From assembly GCA_029891385.1 (NCBI GenBank), contig CM057225.1, forward strand, positions 73,441,387-73,505,386: DNA of 64,000 nt. Direction: 5' to 3'. Within the stretch, counting starts at the first letter, position 1; each line of letters begins with the position of its first letter. Positions 58,323 through 64,000 of the stretch are shown in pieces. Below the pieces are notes generated by a model. It was not told the DNA's origin. It was given only the letters and a program-made list of their open reading frames with translations, and searched no databases. Source of the DNA: Erythroxylum novogranatense. Lineage: Eukaryota > Streptophyta > Magnoliopsida > Malpighiales > Erythroxylaceae. The position numbers were made by a program, and so were the translations under genes.

Positions 58323-61300
58323 TGTTGGACCCCGAACTTTTGGTGAAAATTAGAAATATTAAAACGATTTTAAATGAGAAAGAAATTGGTGAGAAAATTT
58401 ATGAATTTAAAAAAATTTGATGAATTTAAGAAAAATTTAATGAGAAAAAGAATCGATTAGTTTTGATGACTTTGATATTTGAGTAAATTTATTTGGGTTA
58501 TGAAAATGTTAGAGAATGAGTTGATTTAAAATGAAAGTGAAAATTTAGAAATAAAATTATGGAAGTTTGACTTTTTGGAGTAAAGGTTGACTTTTTGATT
58601 TAGGCCAAATTTGAAGAAATGATCTTCTTGAGGCTTGTAGCTTCTATCGAGAGTTTTCCGTAGCCATAAAGTTTGATGTTTTTCGATATCGGGAGTGAAA
58701 GTTATGATTTTCCAAAGTTAGTGTATTTTGCTTTGTGTTTTGAAAATGTTCATAGGGTAAGTTTGCGTGTGCTATGTTTTGAGGCAAATCGTCGTAAGGT
58801 TGTAGTCTGAATTGGAGAAAGTGGCCTTAATGAAAGTTGTAGCTTGTATGTCAATCTTTCCGACGCCATAAAGTATGCAATTTTTTAATATCGGGAGTGA
58901 AAGATATGATTTTCCGAAGATAAGGTTATTTTGCTTTGTTTTTTAAAATGCTATTAAGTATAGGTTTGTGTGTTCTATGCTTCGAGGCCACTCGTCGTGA
59001 GGATTTAGTATGAATTGGAGTAAGTGGTCTACATGAAAGTTGTAGCTTGTCTATCAATCTTTCTGACGCTATAAAGCATGCAATATTTGGATGTGGGAAT
59101 TGGAAGATATGAATGTTGAAAGTTTGGAGTTTGTTTAGGTGATGTTTAACAGGGCAGTAACTTTGACTAGGTTTTTGATCCATTTGGAGATGAAATTGAT
59201 TTTCGAGTTCTTCATGGAAGTTGTAGAACTTCCTTTTATCTTTCCATCGAAACTAAATTTGTCAAATTTAGAGTTCGGGATCAAGAGTTATGATTTTTGA
59301 ACAATTCGGATTTATCAATAGATTGAAGTTCTGTTCTTTTGTTTTTAATCTGACCTTTTCGCAATCTTTTGCTTACAATTCCTTCGTCCGACATCCGATT
59401 GATTCAATTTTTGAAGCGTTGGATTCCTAAGACTTTTAGCTAATATTTCATGAGAAATTATGATTTTTAGGAGATTAAATGAAAAGAGATTGATTGAACC
59501 AAAGTGAGAGGGTTGGTTAAAGGTTATGAGTTAGACAATTTTCTGAATATGGTTCAGTATTTTGAGAAATTCGGGAGTTGTAGAGATCCATTTGAACCGA
59601 TTCTTTTTGTAAAATAAAATTGAGACATGGGGCTACAAATCATGTGAAGGGATTGAAGTTCAATTTAGCCCCTAAGGTGTTCAATTTCTTAAGTGAAGTT
59701 TGGCGTAAGGATCAGTCGTGGTTAAGTGCAGGTCTGAAAGTGTTTTGGTCATAACTCCTTCGTTTCTGAACCGATTTGAGCGTTTTTAGTGTCGTTGGAA
59801 ACGTTAGACATAGAGGAACATTTTTCTAGAAGGAATTTTTATCAAATTATTTCATTTACCTACTCAAAATCAGGATGCAAGATGTCAGTTTTTCAATAAT
59901 GTTTCAGGGGCAAGTTCGGAAGTTCACTTAACAACTTAAGTTAGAAGGTTATAAGAAAGGGGCATGATAGTCATTTTATAGTCATTAAAAGGATAAGAAG
60001 AGTGATGTTATTTTAGGAGAGGAGAAAGTCACGATTTCTGCTAGAAAAATGAAAGAAAGAAACGAAGAGAGAAAGAGAGAAGAGAGATGGTCGGCGATGG
60101 AGGAGAAGAAGAAGGAAAGTGAAAGTTTCGGTTTTTCCATGGATTTCTTAGGGGTTTCAATCTTGCTTCAAGAGAAAAGGAGAGAAGAGCATGGAAGTTT
60201 CCTTTGGAGCCTATAAATACCGAAAATGGAGGAGAAAAAGGTAAGAGAGAGAAGATTTTGATTTTGAAGCTTTTGATGAGTTTTTAGTTTAGATAGGTTA
60301 AGGATGTTATGGGATTGAGTTTTCTAAAGTGAATTGAAGAGATTATGCTATTATTATGTTTAATTTTGGATGATTAGGATTATGCCCAATTTTGTGATTT
60401 GGGGATTTTCGAAATTATTGCTATAGAGAGCTTGGAACTATGATACTTATAGATTTCCTACAGTCAATTTTGAGGATTATGTTAATTATGATGTTAATTT
60501 TTTATGATTATGGCTTAGGTAATTTTAGAATTGAGGAAAGAAGAAAGACTTGGAGACTTCTTTGCTTTGGACAAGTTCCTAGCAAGGATTCGAGGTGGGT
60601 AATGTATTTATATTTCAATTATAAGCTTTGTGTGTTCTCGAGGAATGAAGAAAGTGAATGGATTTTAATTATTGTTTTCAAAAATATTGTTTTGACTATT
60701 TTGATGAAATTAAATGATTGATTGGTTGTTTTGAAAGATCTAGAAGAAACAAATGTTTTGGAAGTTTATTGTTTATATTTTCGAAAATCAAGAAAGAAAG
60801 TATTTTGAATTGTTATTGTTTCCGTATGATTTTGATAAATTGATAGAATTTCTGAAATTAATAAATGAATTGTTAACTTTTGACAAATGTTGCATTCTTT
60901 GATAGTTGATAATTGAGACACTTTTGGGTTTGAATGATGAAAGTTAATGCTTTAAAATTTTATAAAACTATTGGTTATGAAAGTGTTTGAATAACTATGA
61001 TTTCCAAAAGCTTTCAAATTTTATGTAAAGGTTTGAAAAAAACAAAAAGTATGATTTCAAGATTTTGAAAGTGTTTATAAAATATAGTTTATGTAAAGGT
61101 TTGAAAATTATGATTTCGAATATATTTGGAAGATTTTGATTCTCAAAATGCTTTTGAAATTGTTTAGAAAATATGGTTTATGAAAATGTTTGAAAATTTA
61201 TGATTTCCAAATACTTTCAAAATTAATTATAAATTGTTTTTATGAAAATGTTTGAAAATTTTATTATTTTCAATACTTTCGGAATGAAAGTGTTTGAAAA

Positions 61301-63609
61301 TTTAAGATTTCAAATGCTTTAGAATTGTTTATAAAATAGTGTTGGTGTAAATGTTTGACAATTTTGATTTTCGTATGATTAAAGTCCTTGTTTATGGAAT
61401 ACTCTGAGAAATTTTTATATGTTCAATGATTTGAGAAATTGAAAGTTCTAAGTTCGAATATTTTTTTCATTTATATAGAATAGTTACAAGTTTTAAAATG
61501 TTTGATAACCAAGAAAATTTCTGAAATTACTTAAAATGATACAAAGGTTCAATTTCTTGTTTTCAACCGATTTGTGAAATTGATTGAAAAGTTGGAAAGT
61601 ATTGAATTGTAATTGTTTTCAATGTTTTGGAAAATGTTATGAGTTTTAAAATGCAAAATATTCTGAAATTGATGATTTTGTAATGATTTAAGAAATTGTT
61701 TAAATTGTTCGATTTGTTAGTTTTGATAAATTTGAGAAATTACGAAAATGGTTTCGGATGATTTGAATAAAATGTTTTTAATTGTTTACATTCTTCGATT
61801 TTGAATGATTTGATTAATTGATGAAGTTTCTGAATGAGTTAATAATTATGAAAATTGTTTGAATTGATAAATTAGAAAAAAAAGTGTTTGATTTATGATT
61901 CTAAGAAATTACTATGATGCTTGCATTCTTTGTGTTCAAATGTGTGAGATTCTAACATGAGAATGGCATTTTGTTTAAATGTCTTGAAAATTGTGCATTC
62001 TTGAATGATTGGGAATGTGTTATATAATTGCTACGTGAAATTATGTGTAGTTGTGGATGTTAGTGTGTCTAGTTAGACACGATTTGAAAATCAAGATTTC
62101 GAAATGTGCCTTCGCAATCGTAATTTTGTTTTCGATCAGTGTGTATTATGTGGGTTTGGTTAGGTCCCTCCGTATGAGTCGGTGCACTGGTCTCCCTTTG
62201 ATAGGCTTCTCCCGTCTGCCCGCTAGTGGCATAGGAGTTCTGATTACGGACTCCCCTCTGTTCACGGCTGCACATAACCGTTATGCAGAAATATGCAGTA
62301 CGTTCCGTTTGGACCAACCCAAACCATTTTGTTGTGTTATGTGATTTTTACTTTGTTATGATGTGATGCATTTATATGTGATGTATTTAGGTTTTCGATT
62401 TATTTATACATTGTGAAAAGTTTTGAAATTACGAGGAATGAGGATTTGAGATTTTCAACCGTGAAGGTTTTGGAAACGGTGTATGAAAGATTTGAAAAGT
62501 TTGAAAAGTTTGAAAATAAGTTTTTGAATAAATTTCCGGACGTAAAATGGCTAAAGAGCAAACTGTTTGAAAATTGATTTTCTGCTTATGTTTCAATTTG
62601 TAAATATGTTATCCACGGAGCGAAAGCTCACCCCCCTTTCATCCCCATCTCTAGGTTTTCGAGCAGGAGATCGGATGGAAGACGATCACGACTTCAGTTC
62701 GATTTGTGCATGTTTTGTATTTACGTGTAAAGTTTGATGTTAGTGTATTCTTTTCGGATTGCAAACAAATGCTGAAATTGAGAATGGATTTGAGTTTGTG
62801 TATGATCATGAAATTGAAATATGTAAGTCAATTATGGAGTTGTATTTTTGTATTGAGGTTAATATGAATGGATTTGCTTATGAATAGTAAAAATATATAC
62901 TTATGATTGGATTGTGTTCGGATTGATTTATGAATTGGATTGAGAATTATGGAAGTGTTAGGTATAGATGTGTGTTCTCATTGGTGTTTTGGATTCCGAC
63001 GGAGGTCCGATGATTCGAGTTGTGTTTGAAAATTATAGAAGTGTATAATTTCTTTTGCAGATTTTAAATGTATAAAATATAGTCAGTTATGTCTGCCCGA
63101 TTTTCGATAAAATCGGGTTATGGCAAAGTAAGAAGTAGAATAGGTTTTGTTATAAACGAGATAAGAATTTTGGTATATGGATAAAATTTTGGGATGTGTA
63201 TGTTTGTATAAGATGATGATTTGAGATTTGCACGAGGATGAATTATTCTGTTTTGATTATATAAGGTTGATTAAAGATGAAAGAAATGAAAAAGAAAGAT
63301 TGAAAAAAAAATTATACCGGAATTCGGATTTGTTTTAGTCTAAGGTCTGCAACGCGACCCTGTTGTTTTCATTTAGAGTTTGAGTTCTCGGATGTCGGAA
63401 ATTGGTTCAGTTCGTTTTGAGATCCGTTTGTTTTCGCTGTACTATTCGTTCTGCTACTTGGTTTTTCGCCTTATGTTTTCCAGATTCGATTCTTTCGTTT
63501 GGTTGTTTCCGCAGGCGTTTGATCGCGTCTCCGTCGCTTAGTTACGTTTTCGCTATTGTTTTCCGTTTTGTTTTTCGGTTGGGTCGGGTTTTCGGATCGG
63601 GTCCCAACA
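58323..63609 (+). mobile_element. Solo LTR of the long TGTTGG family, 5.3 kb
   Basis: It begins TGTTGGACCCCGA and ends TCGGGTCCCAACA, flanked by GACAG on both sides (58318-58322, 63610-63614). It is related along its length to 28739-33176 (reverse) and to 23655-27120 (permuted). Inside are four or more degenerate ~190-bp modules (58630-59305), a purine-rich tract with GGTAAG (60040-60245), the structured domain (62152-62325) and the AGCTCACCCCCC...CTAGGTT word (62626-62656). No coding capacity and no second LTR are present. Insertion into the CACTA subterminal region makes it younger than the CACTA. Confidence 0.88.
62152..62325 (+). ncRNA. Conserved inverted-repeat-bounded domain inside the long LTR
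   Basis: GGGTTTGGTTAGGTCC on the left and GGACCAACCCAAACC on the right form a long imperfect stem closing about 140 bp. Inside are further pairs (GGAGT...ACTCC). It is present in all three copies of the family, with inner words GGCTTCTCCCG and CTGCCCGCTAGTGGCAT unchanged. Whether it acts as RNA or DNA is not known; the type given here is tentative. Confidence 0.5.
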
Positions 63610-63614
63610 GACAG

Positions 63615-63809
63615 GACTGTATTCATCAGCATATTTCCGTCGCTATAAGTCACCGCGAAATTTTTCCTCCAACGTTGGCAACGGATTTCTTAATCGTCGC
63701 AAATTTTCTTTCTTTCACCGACGGATTAGGAAGTCCCGTCGCAATTCACATACGATTGACGTACCGTCGGTATATTTTCGTCGCTATTTAACAATTTCTT
63801 TGTAGTGAA
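63615..63809. repeat. Right terminal and subterminal region of the CACTA
   Basis: CCGACGG and CGTCGC/CCGTCG words occur up to the terminal repeat 63797-63809. The region was separated from the rest of the subterminal array by the solo LTR. Confidence 0.85.
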
Positions 63810-63812
63810 TAA

Positions 63813-64000
63813 TTGTAAAAAATAGTGTTTGTTTTGGGGTTTTCAATTCCAAGGGAATAGATTTATTCCATTAAACTTAGGAATCTATTAAACCCTCCAA
63901 ATGGAGTGGGTATCAAGTTTTCATTCCAATCTAGTGGTTACTATTTATACCATTCCCTTATACTATTGTACACATATCTATACCAAGCCCTTTGCTCAAA
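63813..64000. other. Flank right of the CACTA, no gene seen
   Basis: It contains words such as TTTGTTTTGGGGTTTTCAAT and GGGAATAGATTTATTCC that, with 40636-40667, look like a small interspersed repeat interrupted by the CACTA. Confidence 0.35.

Larger units (their letters stand above)
40671..63809 (-). mobile_element. CACTA (En/Spm) DNA transposon, 23 kb with nested retroelements
   Basis: The left end CACTACAAGAAAA (40671-40683) and the right end, CACTACAAAGAAA on the minus strand (63797-63809), form imperfect 13-bp terminal inverted repeats. They are flanked by the 3-bp duplication AAT (40668-40670, 63810-63812). Both subterminal regions are filled with CCGACGGAA / TTCCGTCGG motifs. Two leftward genes lie inside: a TNP2-type transposase and a Transposase_24-type protein. 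Without the two inserted retroelements (6.57 and 5.29 kb) and their duplications the element is about 11.3 kb, normal for an autonomous CACTA. Stops in both genes make this copy inactive. Confidence 0.93.

Overview
This window looks like repeat-dense, AT-rich nuclear DNA of a flowering plant, probably a dicot. Nearly every recognisable piece is a transposable element or an integrated plant pararetrovirus. I found no intact host gene, rRNA, tRNA or CRISPR array. The long open frames are element proteins, most of them broken by stops or frameshifts, and several of the frames begin at non-ATG codons.

Layout, left to right. 1-1906 is AT-rich sequence with no supported gene. 1907-2171 is a long (AT)n / TATATG microsatellite. 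2172-21513 holds a decayed Caulimoviridae-like endogenous pararetrovirus (EPRV), circularly permuted. Its order is coat protein with zinc knuckle, aspartic protease, reverse transcriptase/RNase H, viroplasmin (TAV), promoter and leader, four small ORFs, movement protein with coiled coil. The protease/RT boundary is split by an 11.77-kb LTR element on the minus strand (4067-15836, TSD TTATC). That element has 4.1-kb LTRs and a 3.5-kb internal part without coding capacity, the proportions of a LARD (large retrotransposon derivative). 21514-21950 is a small duplicated repeat. 22260-23400 is a minus-strand chromovirus (Ty3) integrase plus chromodomain remnant. 23655-27120 is a permuted copy of a long-LTR family. 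28739-33176 is a solo LTR of that family on the minus strand (TSD CAATA). 33290-35470 holds weak Ty3-like remnants. 35700-37300 holds two LINE fragments in opposite orientation.

The right third is one nested CACTA (En/Spm) transposon, 40671-63809 (23.1 kb, TSD AAT). It has CACTACAA-type ends, subterminal arrays of the CCGACGGAA motif, a TNP2-type transposase and a Transposase_24-type protein, both transcribed leftward. Two retroelements are inserted in it. A 6.57-kb non-coding LTR element (41440-48009) splits the last coding part of the Transposase_24 gene. A 5.29-kb solo LTR (58323-63609, TSD GACAG) sits in the right subterminal region.

The parts of greatest interest are these: the EPRV's set of small leader-proximal ORFs, two of which look like a tandem duplication; an array of small hairpins in the LTRs of two related non-coding elements, whose stems change sequence but stay paired; and a conserved domain closed by inverted repeats, present in all three copies of the long-LTR family. 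Terminal coordinates given with a TSD are read directly from the sequence. Other element boundaries are approximate.
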